A DNA stretch of 64,000 nt from UMGS1279 sp045577695 (GTDB taxonomy: Bacteria; Bacillota; Clostridia; Oscillospirales; Acutalibacteraceae): positions 1-64,000 of the forward strand of contig JAZNIW010000037.1 in the NCBI GenBank assembly GCA_045577695.1. Reading direction: 5' to 3'. Made by a program: the position numbers and the translations under genes. Position 1 is the stretch's first letter. Each line of letters opens with the position of its first letter. Below, piece after piece: positions 42,490 to 50,856 of the stretch. The notes beneath the pieces were generated by a model. It searched no databases, was not told the DNA's origin, and worked only from the letters and a program-made list of their open reading frames with translations.

Positions 42490-43291
42490 AAATGTGTTTT
42501 TCAATCCACTCAATAAGCTGTTTACGAGAACGCTTGGTCCAGTTTGCCGCAAGATAGTATTCCTTACCGTATAAGGTAATGGTTTTAGCGTAGTAGTTTT
42601 GAGGCATTGAAACATCGGCTTTAACTAATATTATTGAGTCAATGTTAAAAAACTCAGTCGCTTCCTTTTTACATAACCATTCAATTTCATCTTGAGTTAC
42701 TTTGTCTGATTCTAATATATCGATGAAAGGACCTTTTATAAGCTCAGGAACAGTTAATGCCGAAAAATCATAAGGGTTCTCATTCTCGCTTAATTCGGGT
42801 GCAAAGCTGTTTTTGAGTTTATTTATATGTTTATGAATGTCTGGCGATATGCGAACATAACCGTCTTTCTCAATAAAGACTTTACCGAGACTTTTTTCGG
42901 TATCTAATTTCATCTGTGCAAAATTGATATTGAATTTTGGAACATAAATATCATCACGAGTTTTATCACTACAGGCAGTTTTAAGCATACTAAGAGTTAC
43001 GTTCTTATGAGCACCCTCTAACAGTAGGAAGGCGCGAATAATTTTATGAGCATTAAGCTCTTTGTTTTCGGCCCAACGTGGCAACTTACGAGCAGCTTTT
43101 CCACAGATATTGTTCTTGGCGAGCTTAATATCAGTTTCACATTCCTTTGCAGCCTCTTCGAAATATTCCTTTAAATAGAGCTTAATAAGGTTTTCCATAA
43201 CCGCATTGACATTTTCACCGGTTGCTTTAAGCACAGTTTGCAGGTGATTATAAATATTATTGTCAAGCGTTACAACTACTTGTTTTTTCAT
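42488..43291 (-). CDS. Ribbon-helix-helix protein with large C-terminal domain
   Basis: A 267-aa protein. The N-terminus KKQVVVTLDNNIYNHLQTVL then ENVNAVMENLIKLYLKEYF is a typical RHH fold (strand, helix, helix). The remaining 200 residues match nothing I know. One segment (HKIIRAFLLLEGAHKNVTLSML then YVPKFNINFAQMKLD) may be a winged-helix-like or small-molecule domain. AAAGGACGTGAT precedes the ATG. A perfect 11-bp inverted repeat lies 30 bp upstream (43323-43350), a likely autoregulatory operator. Position between the palindrome array and the recombinase genes suggests a role in maintenance or transfer of the element. Confidence 0.65.
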   Translation of the reverse strand: MKKQVVVTLDNNIYNHLQTVLKATGENVNAVMENLIKLYLKEYFEEAAKECETDIKLAKNNICGKAARKLPRWAENKELNAHKIIRAFLLLEGAHKNVTLSMLKTACSDKTRDDIYVPKFNINFAQMKLDTEKSLGKVFIEKDGYVRISPDIHKHINKLKNSFAPELSENENPYDFSALTVPELIKGPFIDILESDKVTQDEIEWLCKKEATEFFNIDSIILVKADVSMPQNYYAKTITLYGKEYYLAANWTKRSRKQLIEWIEKHI

Positions 43292-43322
43292 AATATCACG
43301 TCCTTTTGCTTATATTACCATA

Positions 43323-43350
43323 TATTTGAGTATATATCAATACTCAAATA
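43323..43350. promoter_or_regulatory. 11-bp inverted repeat, candidate operator
   Basis: TATTTGAGTAT (43323-43333) and ATACTCAAATA (43340-43350) are perfect inverted copies around ATATCA, in the divergent region between the RHH gene and the tyrosine recombinase gene. ATACTCAT follows nearby as a half site. It could control both genes. Confidence 0.6.
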
Positions 43351-43491
43351 CTATAATTATACTCATAAATTGTTATAAAATCTTAAAAATTTGTCGGTTA
43401 AAGTTTTCTTGAAATGAAAAATCTATTTTCCTCAAGTTTTTAATACAAGCTTTTTCGGAAGCAAAATTAAAAACTTTAAGGAGAAAAAATC

Positions 43492-44460
43492 ATGAGAAAT
43501 GAACAACATTTAACTGAAAAACAAATTAACAACAGGCGTAATATCGACCCGCAAATTGATAAGCTGTTTAGAACGACTAATCACAATGGGGCATCTACTC
43601 GACACACCTATGAGTGTAATGTACGGCAGTTTTATTATTATGTATCCGATAATTACGGAATACAAAGTATTGCCAATGTTAAAGCAAAGCACCTTGTAGA
43701 CTATGTCGAATATATGCAAGGTCATGACTTGGCGCCGGCTACTATTATATCACGTATATCGGCCATACGGTTTGCACACAACCTATCAGGCAGTAAAAAC
43801 ATGTTACCTGACAATTCTAAACTAAGCTTAGATAAGCGTACTAATGGAACTGTTAATCGAGGTTGGATTTATCCGACTGATATTGAAGGTTGTAAGGCTG
43901 AAGCAACGAAACAAGGCAAATTTCATATTTGTGATTTTGTTGATATTGGAATAAACTTTGGTCTTAGAATTAGCGAGGCGTGTAGTCTAAGACTAGAGGA
44001 TGTTAAGAAAGCAATCTTTGCAGGTGAACTTCACATTAGAAGTGGCAAGGGTGGCAGACCAAGATATATTCCTATAGATTTGGAAGGACAGCGAAAGGTG
44101 CTAGTACGCCTTGTTGCTAAATGCGAAAAGAAGGGTATGCAGCCCGGTGAGTTTGTTATTAGTGAAAGCCGCAAATATGGTCCTGCCGAAACCGAGAAAA
44201 GACTGGAACATTGGCTTCGAAATCATAGACATAAGTTTACCACACCTGATAGAGATAAGATTGTTAAAAAAGGTTATAAGCCATATACCAAAGAATTAAC
44301 TTGGCATGGACTTCGCTATACCTATGCACAGTGGTGCTACAACTATTATAAAGCACAGGGCTTTGATGCAGAGGCGAAAGTCTCACGCAATCTTGGACAT
44401 AATCGCAAGAGCACAACAAGAATGTACCTTGCTATGAATTTGCCGAGGAAACGAAAATGA
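43492..44460 (+). CDS. Tyrosine recombinase (phage integrase family)
   Basis: A 322-aa site-specific recombinase. The N-terminal SAM-like DNA-binding domain is at about 25-115. The catalytic domain has GLRISEACSL (first Arg), SGKGGRPRYIPI (Lys), HGLRYTYAQW (H-x-x-R), LGHNRKSTTRMYL (second His and Tyr nucleophile). All catalytic residues are present. AAGGAG precedes the ATG. It is a second recombinase in the element besides the serine recombinase and may resolve multimers, act on a nested element or invert a segment. No target site was identified. Confidence 0.9.
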   Translation: MRNEQHLTEKQINNRRNIDPQIDKLFRTTNHNGASTRHTYECNVRQFYYYVSDNYGIQSIANVKAKHLVDYVEYMQGHDLAPATIISRISAIRFAHNLSGSKNMLPDNSKLSLDKRTNGTVNRGWIYPTDIEGCKAEATKQGKFHICDFVDIGINFGLRISEACSLRLEDVKKAIFAGELHIRSGKGGRPRYIPIDLEGQRKVLVRLVAKCEKKGMQPGEFVISESRKYGPAETEKRLEHWLRNHRHKFTTPDRDKIVKKGYKPYTKELTWHGLRYTYAQWCYNYYKAQGFDAEAKVSRNLGHNRKSTTRMYLAMNLPRKRK

Positions 44461-44520
44461 TAAAAACATTAAAACCTTTTTTACAGCATAAACATTATGT
44501 AGGTAAGGAGGACGTGTTAT

Positions 44521-44730
44521 ATGAAGAAAAATAAAACTGAATATATCGTAGTTAATGCGTTCTCCAAAATCAGTGAATCCGAGCGCAAAGAAAAAATTAA
44601 CAACTCAATCAGAAGTCTTTGCGTTATGGATATTGAAAAATTATATGAATTAGATTATAATAATAGTGTTGCATTTCACGGCAGCACTCAGGACCTAAGT
44701 GGGAAGGAGTGCTTTGAAAATGCTAACTGA
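44521..44730 (+). CDS. Small hypothetical protein before the serine recombinase
   Basis: A 69-aa basic-to-neutral protein (TEYIVVNAFSKISESERKEK..) with AAGGAGG eleven bases before the ATG, so it is probably translated. Its stop overlaps the start of the serine recombinase by 11 bp. Two helices are likely. Small proteins next to large serine integrases sometimes act as directionality factors. That role is only suggested by position. Confidence 0.55.
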   Translation: MKKNKTEYIVVNAFSKISESERKEKINNSIRSLCVMDIEKLYELDYNNSVAFHGSTQDLSGKECFENAN

Positions 44731-46306
44731 AATTGCGGATATTTATGTTCGCCTTTCTTCAGAGGATAGGGATAAGAAAAACAAGACTGACGAGAGCGAA
44801 AGTATCCAAAATCAAAAGACGATGCTAATAAACTACTGTATCGAGAAAGGATGGCAAATCAACGGCATTTACTGTGATGAGGATTACAGCGGTGCCGACG
44901 CTTCAAGACCTGCTTGGAATCAGGTGCTCAAGGACTGCGAAGAAGGCAGATGCACTATAGTTGTCTGCAAAACACAATCTCGTTTTTCACGTGATATGGA
45001 AATGATTGAACACTTCATTCACGGAAAGTTTCCTGAATGGGGTGTGCGATTTGTTGCGGTTGTTGATAACATTGACACGAACGTTAAAGGCAACAAAAAA
45101 ACACGGCAAATCAACGGGCTTGTAAATGAATGGCAGTTAGAAGAGCTATCCGACAACGTTAAAGCCACTTTAAGTGTTAAGCGGAAAAACGGCGAGTTTG
45201 TCGGCTCTTTTGCACCTTATGGCTATTTAATTGACCCCGACAACAAGAATCATTTAATTATTGATGAGGTCGCAGCGCCTACAGTTCAGCGGATATTTGA
45301 TTTATATATCGGTGGACTAGGTTACATAGCAATAGCAAAAATATTAAATGATGAAATGATTCCGCCGCCTTGTATTCACAAAAAGGAGCTTGGCTCTAAG
45401 TATTACAACGGCAACTATGAGAAGAACAACGCACCGAGGACAACCTGGTCTGATTCGGCGGTATATGCAATTCTTCGCCGATTTGAATACACTGGTACTT
45501 TGGTGCAGGGAAGACAAGAGGTTGTAAACTACAAAACGGGTAAACGCCGTAAAAAGCCGCAAAGTGAGTGGGATATTGTTGAAGATACCCACGAGCCGAT
45601 TATTTCTAAAGAAACCTTTTATAAGGCACAGGAGATTCGGCTCTCCCGAGGCAGAGGTCAAAAAATTCCAAGTGGCAGTTGTTATTCACTTGCCAAAAAG
45701 GTGTTTTGTGCCGAGTGCGGTAATACAATGTGGAAGATGAGTTATAAGCTGCGTGATGGTAGATATAACTACCTTTCTTGCAGAACTCGTAAAACCACTA
45801 ACGGTGTATGTGATAACGAGCACAGTATTCGCCTTGATGAGTTAGAGCAAATCGTAGTAGATGAAATCAATAAGTTACTCGATAAATACTACGATAAAAA
45901 GCAGATTGGTAAGTTAGATGCACCTAAAAGGAAAAAGAACGGTGCTAAAACCTTGCAGTCGCAAATTGCTGAGCTTGAAGAAAAGGTAAAGCGGAACGAT
46001 AACCGAATGGCTCAGATGTACACCGATAAATTAGACGGTGTCATCAGCGTAGCGGAGTTTACTAAATATCGAGAGAACTATCAAAAGGAATCCGAAGAAA
46101 CAGAAAAACGCATCGAAATTTTGAAATCAAAACTCGCTACACTTACGGGCGGTGAAACAAAAACGGATACTACTCATGTACTTGAAAAGTACCGAAAAAT
46201 TGACACTCTTACATTCGAGATTGCTGATGAATTTATAAGCAAAATATTCATTGGAAAGCTCCAAAAGAGTGGCAAGAGAGAAATCAAAATTGAGTGGAAA
46301 ATTTGA
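44720..46306 (+). CDS. Large serine recombinase (integrase of the island)
   Basis: A 528-aa large serine recombinase. N-terminal catalytic domain with IYVRLSSED (nucleophile Ser13), DEDYSGADASRP, SRFSRD. The recombinase domain spans about 165-290 (APYGYLID, RIFDLYIGGLGYIAIAKILN). A zinc ribbon at about 335-380 has CAECGNTMWKM and C..VCDNEH. A coiled coil lies at 410-480. The start at 44720 follows GGGAAGGAG. The gene lies 72 bp inside the right attachment site, so it is the presumed enzyme for integration into cwlD. It resembles SpoIVCA and SprA in type. Confidence 0.93.
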   Translation: MLTEIADIYVRLSSEDRDKKNKTDESESIQNQKTMLINYCIEKGWQINGIYCDEDYSGADASRPAWNQVLKDCEEGRCTIVVCKTQSRFSRDMEMIEHFIHGKFPEWGVRFVAVVDNIDTNVKGNKKTRQINGLVNEWQLEELSDNVKATLSVKRKNGEFVGSFAPYGYLIDPDNKNHLIIDEVAAPTVQRIFDLYIGGLGYIAIAKILNDEMIPPPCIHKKELGSKYYNGNYEKNNAPRTTWSDSAVYAILRRFEYTGTLVQGRQEVVNYKTGKRRKKPQSEWDIVEDTHEPIISKETFYKAQEIRLSRGRGQKIPSGSCYSLAKKVFCAECGNTMWKMSYKLRDGRYNYLSCRTRKTTNGVCDNEHSIRLDELEQIVVDEINKLLDKYYDKKQIGKLDAPKRKKNGAKTLQSQIAELEEKVKRNDNRMAQMYTDKLDGVISVAEFTKYRENYQKESEETEKRIEILKSKLATLTGGETKTDTTHVLEKYRKIDTLTFEIADEFISKIFIGKLQKSGKREIKIEWKI

Positions 46307-46357
46307 GCGTTTTCCACAGTCAAAAATCGACAAAATATACAAGATAAACAAAAAAGT

Positions 46358-46389
46358 GTAGTATTGGCTAACTCAGCCCACGGCGGGTT
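46358..46389 (+). other. attR with attP left arm and 12-bp core
   Basis: GTAGTATTGGCTAA (46358-46371) is the inverted counterpart of the arm at 14170-14183. The core CCACGGCGGGTT (46378-46389) repeats the one at 14160. Joining the two ends yields an attP whose arms lie 16 bp apart, consistent with the symmetric sites of large serine integrases. Confidence 0.85.
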
Positions 46390-46939
46390 CGACGGCGGTG
46401 CCGTAGTGGGTGATACGGTGGAAAAAGACATTAATTTGGTGATCGCCAATCATTTATCCGCTCTACTTAGAGCAGCCGGATTTTCAGTATTCCAAACCAG
46501 AAACGACGATTCATCCACCGAAAGTGACCCAACGGCCACCCTTTCAGCTCGCAAGAAAAGCGATTTGCAAAACCGATTGGCCTTAGCCGAAGAACATCCA
46601 AACGCCATTCTGGTGAGCATTCACTTAAACAAATTTTCCTCGGCTTCTTGTCGCGGAGCGCAGATGTTTTATGCACCGAAAGTGCCTGAGGCCGAAATCT
46701 TGGCCGAACACTTACGAAAAAGCGCCGTTTCGCTCTTGCAACCCGACAACTACCGCACCGTTAAAGCCGGTAATCAAAGTGCCTTTTTGCTCTATTACTC
46801 CCCCATTCCCGCCGTAATTGCTGAATGTGGATTCATAAGCAACGAGCAAGAACGAGTGCTTTTGACCGACGAAACCTATCAAAAAAAAATGGCCTTTGCT
46901 ATTTTTAACGGAATTTTAACCTATTATACTGATGAATAA
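46390..46939 (+). pseudogene. cwlD: 3' part of cwlD amidase, separated by the island
   Basis: It encodes most of the amidase domain beginning at F-DGGAV. It has EKDINLVIANHLSALL (with the conserved Glu), the SIHLNKFS motif (zinc His), GAQMFYAPK, and AVIAECGFISNEQE (catalytic Glu) near the end. Sequence agrees with CwlD of Bacillus subtilis in order and length. There is no ribosome binding site or good start codon here (the nearest is a TTG at 46364 in island sequence), and the signal/anchor is missing, so it is probably silent until the island is excised. It ends 18 bp before radA. Confidence 0.92.
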
Positions 46940-46957
46940 AAGGGACGTGAACAAAAT

Positions 46958-48346
46958 ATGGCAACCAAAAATAAAACCTGTTTTGTGTGTTCAAACTGTG
47001 GGATGGAACACCCCAAATGGGCCGGAAAATGTAGCAGTTGCGGCGCTTGGAACACCTTAGAAGAATTTGCTGTGACTGTGGCAGCACCCAAAAATTTCAG
47101 CACGGTTTCGCCCTTTAACACTTCGGGAAAAACGTCTCTGTCGGCCACCCCTATTGACCAAATTGATTTGGTGGGAGAACATCGTTATGACACGGGTATC
47201 GGCGAACTCAACCGTGTGCTGGGCGGCGGCATTGTTAAAGGTTCGGTGGTTCTGCTCAGCGGGGATCCCGGCATTGGTAAATCCACCATTTTGTTACAGG
47301 TTTCGGGCAATATGGCGACCCAACATTCGGTGCTGTATGTGACGGGAGAAGAATCCGCCAATCAACTAAAACTGCGTGCCCGCCGACTGGGGGTAAACCA
47401 CGAACATTTGTTGGTATTGTCCCACAACGATGTAATGGCCATCTGTGACATCATTGCCGCCCAAAAACCGGATCTGGTGATTATCGACTCCATTCAAACG
47501 ATGAACTTAGAAGAGGTAAATTCCTCCTCCGGCAGCATTACACAGGTAAGAGAATGCACTTCTATGCTGCTACGTGCAGCCAAAAGTTTGGATATTCCGA
47601 TTATTATCGTCGGGCACATTAATAAAGGCGGCGATATCGCCGGCCCAAAAGTAATGGAACATATTGTTGATACCGTTTTGTATTTTGAGGGCGACCGCAT
47701 TAACTCCTACCGCATTTTGCGTGCTATGAAGAACCGCTATGGCTCGACCAACGAAATCGGCGTATTTGAAATGTTGGAAACCGGGTTAACCGAGGTAGAA
47801 AACCCCTCGGCCATGCTATTATCCGGACGCATCAGCGGGGTTTCCGGTTCCTCGGTTTCTTGTGTGATGGAAGGATCGCGACCCATTTTTGCCGAGGTGC
47901 AGGGTTTGGTTACCACCACCGGCTTTGGTAATCCACGCCGTATGTCAACCGGTTTCGATTACAATCGTATGAATTTGTTGTTGGCCGTGTTGGAAAAACG
48001 TTGCGGTATGTTTTTTTCAAATCTGGATACTTATCTCAATATCGTCGGCGGTTTAAGACTGGATGAAACAGCGGCCGATTTAGCCGTAATCTTCGCCTTG
48101 GTTTCGGGACTGCGCGATATTCCCGTGCCGGACGATATGGTAGTCTTTGGCGAGGTGGGGCTTTCGGGTGAAATCCGCAGTGTTCCCCGCGCCGTTTTGC
48201 GGGTAATGGAAGCCCACCGTCTCGGCTTTAAACGATGCGTTTTGCCCCAATCTTGCTACAAACAACTAATGAGCGCTAAGATTCCGGATGGCATTCAACT
48301 GCTTTATGTGCGCACCGTACAGGAAGCCATTGAAAGGATTGGATAG
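46958..48346 (+). CDS. radA: DNA repair protein RadA
   Basis: A 462-aa RadA/Sms, a branch-migration helicase for recombinational repair. N-terminal C4 zinc finger (CSNCGMEHPKWAGKCSSC), Walker A GDPGIGKST (about 96-104), Walker B VIIDSIQT, the RadA motif KNRYGSTNEIGVFEM (in place of the usual KNRFG) and the C-terminal Lon-like domain. In full it matches the usual length. It follows cwlD by 18 bp and may be transcribed with it when cwlD is intact. Confidence 0.96.
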   Translation: MATKNKTCFVCSNCGMEHPKWAGKCSSCGAWNTLEEFAVTVAAPKNFSTVSPFNTSGKTSLSATPIDQIDLVGEHRYDTGIGELNRVLGGGIVKGSVVLLSGDPGIGKSTILLQVSGNMATQHSVLYVTGEESANQLKLRARRLGVNHEHLLVLSHNDVMAICDIIAAQKPDLVIIDSIQTMNLEEVNSSSGSITQVRECTSMLLRAAKSLDIPIIIVGHINKGGDIAGPKVMEHIVDTVLYFEGDRINSYRILRAMKNRYGSTNEIGVFEMLETGLTEVENPSAMLLSGRISGVSGSSVSCVMEGSRPIFAEVQGLVTTTGFGNPRRMSTGFDYNRMNLLLAVLEKRCGMFFSNLDTYLNIVGGLRLDETAADLAVIFALVSGLRDIPVPDDMVVFGEVGLSGEIRSVPRAVLRVMEAHRLGFKRCVLPQSCYKQLMSAKIPDGIQLLYVRTVQEAIERIG

Positions 48347-48385
48347 GTCCGATTCATCCGCCTTGTGAAAAATTGACCAAAAATT

Positions 48386-48407
48386 CCCCGCCAGGAGCGG
48401 GGTTTTT
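48386..48407 (+). terminator. Terminator of radA
   Basis: CCCCGC (48386-48391), loop CAGGA, GCGGGG (48397-48402), then TTTTT. Confidence 0.85.
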
Positions 48408-48421
48408 CATCTCTTTTTCGA

Positions 48422-48450
48422 TTGACAAACCACTATATCTTGTGTATAAT
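48422..48450 (+). promoter_or_regulatory. Consensus promoter of pflB
   Basis: TTGACA (48422-48427), 17 nt, TATAAT (48445-48450), both hexamers perfect. The riboswitch below follows it. Confidence 0.9.
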
Positions 48451-48476
48451 AAGGTTGCAAACTAAAGCTTTTACAC

Positions 48477-48570
48477 AACTGACGGATTATCGCGGACCAC
48501 CGCGAGGGAATGTAATTGCTTGCAAGCCGACCGTCTGGGCAATCAGTTGAAAAGCTGATTTGCCTTTTTT
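48477..48570 (+). ncRNA. ZTP (pfl motif) riboswitch with terminator
   Basis: The leader carries the conserved parts of the pfl-motif aptamer: AACTGACGG at the 5' side, stem TCGCGG-ACCA-CCGCGA, then GGGAATG, and the highly conserved 3' block GCCGACCGTCTGGGCA (48527-48542), in which CCGTC can pair with GACGG as a pseudoknot. A terminator follows: GGGCAATCAG (48537-48546) with CTGATTTGCC (48555-48564) and six T residues. Aptamer and terminator share the GGGC block, which suits transcriptional control. This class senses ZTP, a signal of 10-formyl-tetrahydrofolate shortage, and turns on formate or folate genes. Confidence 0.9.
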
Positions 48571-48624
48571 GTTTATTTTACACGACAAATGAGCCACTCG
48601 GAAGGACTCGGAAGGAGAAAACAA

Positions 48625-50856
48625 ATGGACCACAAACATTGGAATGGATTTCAAAAAAACGTATGGCAAGATGAAATCAACGTACGTGATTTCATTCAAT
48701 CGAACTATACAGAATATACCGGCAACGCCGACTTTTTGGTTGGCCCCACCGAACGCACCACCGGTCTAATGAAAAAACTGGAGGACCTATTTCGGTTAGA
48801 GCGCCAATACGGCGGCGTATTGGATATTGATACCGCCACTGTCTCCTCTCTAACCAGTTACTCCCCCGGTTATCTGGATAAGAACAATGAAATCATTGTT
48901 GGCCTACAGACAAATCGTCCTTTAAAAAGAGGGGTGAACCCCTTTGGCGGTATGCGTATGGCCAAACAGGCCTGCGAGGCCTATGGCTACAAATTAAGCC
49001 GTAAAATTGAGGAAGAATTTCATTTTCGAACCACCCATAACGATGGGGTTTTCCGCGCCTATACCGATGAAATGCGCCAGGCTAGAAAATGCCATGTTAT
49101 TACCGGTTTGCCGGATGCTTACGGTCGCGGCCGCATTATTGGAGACTATCGCCGCGTTGCCCTATACGGAGTAGACCGCTTAATCGAAGAAAAGAAAAAA
49201 GACAAGGCAAAATTAGCAAACGAAGCCTTTGATACCCCCCAAATCCGTTTGGATGAAGAACTGTTTCGTCAAATTGCATTTTTGGGCAAACTAAAAGAAA
49301 TGGCAGCAATGTACGGCTTTGATATCAGCGAGCCGGCGGCCAATGCCAAAGAGGCCATTCAGTGGACCTATTTTGCTTATCTGGGCGCCATTAAAGAGCA
49401 AAACGGCGCCGCTATGTCGCTGGGACGCGTAAGTTCCTTCTTGGATATTTACATTGAGCGCGATTTGCAAGCCGGCCTTTTGACCGAAGAATCCGCCCAA
49501 GAATTGTTGGACGATTTTGTGATGAAACTGCGTATGGCGCGTCACCTGCGCACCCCCGAATATAACGAGTTGTTTGGCGGCGACCCGATGTGGATCACCG
49601 AAGCGGTCGGCGGTATGGGAGAAGATGGACGCACCTTAGTTACCAAGAGCAGTTTCCGCATTCTCAATACCCTCTACACTCTCGGTTCCTCGCCCGAACC
49701 GAACTTAACAGTACTTTGGTCAACCGCTCTGCCCGAAAACTTCAAACGCTTCTGCGCCAAGGTATCCGCCGATACCGACTCAATTCAATACGAGAACGAC
49801 GATATTATGCGCCCCATTTATGGAGATGATTATGCCATTGCCTGCTGCGTTTCGGCTATGAAGGTTGGCAAACAAATGCAGTTTTTCGGAGCAAGGTGCA
49901 ATTTGGCAAAATTATTGCTGATTGCCATTAACGGCGGCTATGACACCACCAGTGGGATGCATATCGGCCCGCAAATGCCGGTGCTTGACGGCGATCGTTT
50001 GGACTACGATACCGTAATGGAACGTTTTCACATTTATCTGGCGTGGCTTTCGAATCTATACGTTAACACAATGAATATCATTCACTATATGCACGACAAA
50101 TACGCCTACGAAAAGATTCAGATGGCCTTGCACGACACCGATGTCGAGCGTTTTATGGCCTTTGGTATCGCCGGTCTTTCGGTGGTAGCTGATTCGCTGA
50201 GTGCCATCAAATACGCCACCGTAAAACCCTTGCGCAATACCAATGGATTTATTGATGAATTCGAAACGGTAGGCGATTTCCCGAAATACGGAAACGACGA
50301 CGACCGCGTGGATTCCATTGCCAAAGAATTGGCCCACGCTACGATTAGCGAACTGCGTAAAACCCCCACCTATCGCAAGGCCATTCACACCCTTTCGGTG
50401 CTGACCATTACTTCGAACGTGATGTACGGTAAAAACACCGGCGCTACCCCCGATGGCCGCAAGGCTTCGGCCCCCTTTGCTCCCGGTGCCAACCCGATGC
50501 ACAACCGTGAAACAAACGGTGCTTTGGCCTCGCTTAACTCGGTGGCCAAAATCAGCTACGACGATTGCCGCGACGGCGTTTCCAATACCTTTTCTATCAC
50601 GCCCGAAGCCCTTGGCCGCGATGAAGAAACCCGCGTAAAAAACCTCGTTTCGATTTTGGACGGCTATTTCACCAAAAAAGCCCATCACATCAACATTAAC
50701 GTATTAAACCGCGAAACCCTACAAAAAGCATACGAAGACCCCGAAGCCTATCCCAATCTAACTATTCGTGTTTCGGGTTATGCCGTGAATTTCCATAAAC
50801 TTTCGCGCGAACAACAACGCGAAGTTATCAGCCGTACCTTCCACCAAAGCTTATGA
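48625..50856 (+). CDS. pflB: Formate C-acetyltransferase (pyruvate formate-lyase)
   Basis: A 743-aa PFL that converts pyruvate and CoA to acetyl-CoA and formate by a glycyl radical. The active-site Cys pair is in ACCVSAM (about 405-411). The glycyl radical loop is IRVSGYAVNF (about residues 715-724). Start at 48625 (MDHKHW) is set by GGAAGGAG. A longer frame from 48589 lies in leader RNA. Its formate feeds one-carbon metabolism, in line with control by the ZTP riboswitch. It overlaps pflA by four bases. Confidence 0.97.
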   Translation: MDHKHWNGFQKNVWQDEINVRDFIQSNYTEYTGNADFLVGPTERTTGLMKKLEDLFRLERQYGGVLDIDTATVSSLTSYSPGYLDKNNEIIVGLQTNRPLKRGVNPFGGMRMAKQACEAYGYKLSRKIEEEFHFRTTHNDGVFRAYTDEMRQARKCHVITGLPDAYGRGRIIGDYRRVALYGVDRLIEEKKKDKAKLANEAFDTPQIRLDEELFRQIAFLGKLKEMAAMYGFDISEPAANAKEAIQWTYFAYLGAIKEQNGAAMSLGRVSSFLDIYIERDLQAGLLTEESAQELLDDFVMKLRMARHLRTPEYNELFGGDPMWITEAVGGMGEDGRTLVTKSSFRILNTLYTLGSSPEPNLTVLWSTALPENFKRFCAKVSADTDSIQYENDDIMRPIYGDDYAIACCVSAMKVGKQMQFFGARCNLAKLLLIAINGGYDTTSGMHIGPQMPVLDGDRLDYDTVMERFHIYLAWLSNLYVNTMNIIHYMHDKYAYEKIQMALHDTDVERFMAFGIAGLSVVADSLSAIKYATVKPLRNTNGFIDEFETVGDFPKYGNDDDRVDSIAKELAHATISELRKTPTYRKAIHTLSVLTITSNVMYGKNTGATPDGRKASAPFAPGANPMHNRETNGALASLNSVAKISYDDCRDGVSNTFSITPEALGRDEETRVKNLVSILDGYFTKKAHHININVLNRETLQKAYEDPEAYPNLTIRVSGYAVNFHKLSREQQREVISRTFHQSL

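Larger units (their letters stand above)
14160..46389. mobile_element. 32.2-kb integrative genomic island in cwlD carrying an exopolysaccharide locus
   Basis: The element is bounded by a 12-bp repeat (unit length 32,218 bp) and interrupts cwlD. A large serine recombinase gene lies 72 bp inside the right boundary, as expected for an integrase beside its attP. Base composition is visibly lower in GC than the flanks. Cargo: a hypothetical membrane protein, a HipA-like kinase, a small RHH protein, a full exopolysaccharide operon, an XRE regulator, a structured noncoding region, a larger RHH protein and a tyrosine recombinase. No relaxase, coupling protein or type IV secretion gene is seen, so it would need help to move between cells. 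Excision would restore cwlD exactly. Confidence 0.92.

Noticed and set aside
14160..46389. Prophage
   Set aside because: No capsid, terminase, portal, tail or lysis genes are seen; cargo is polysaccharide synthesis.
14160..46389. Conjugative element (ICE)
   Set aside because: No relaxase, coupling protein or type IV secretion genes are visible, so only integration functions are supported.
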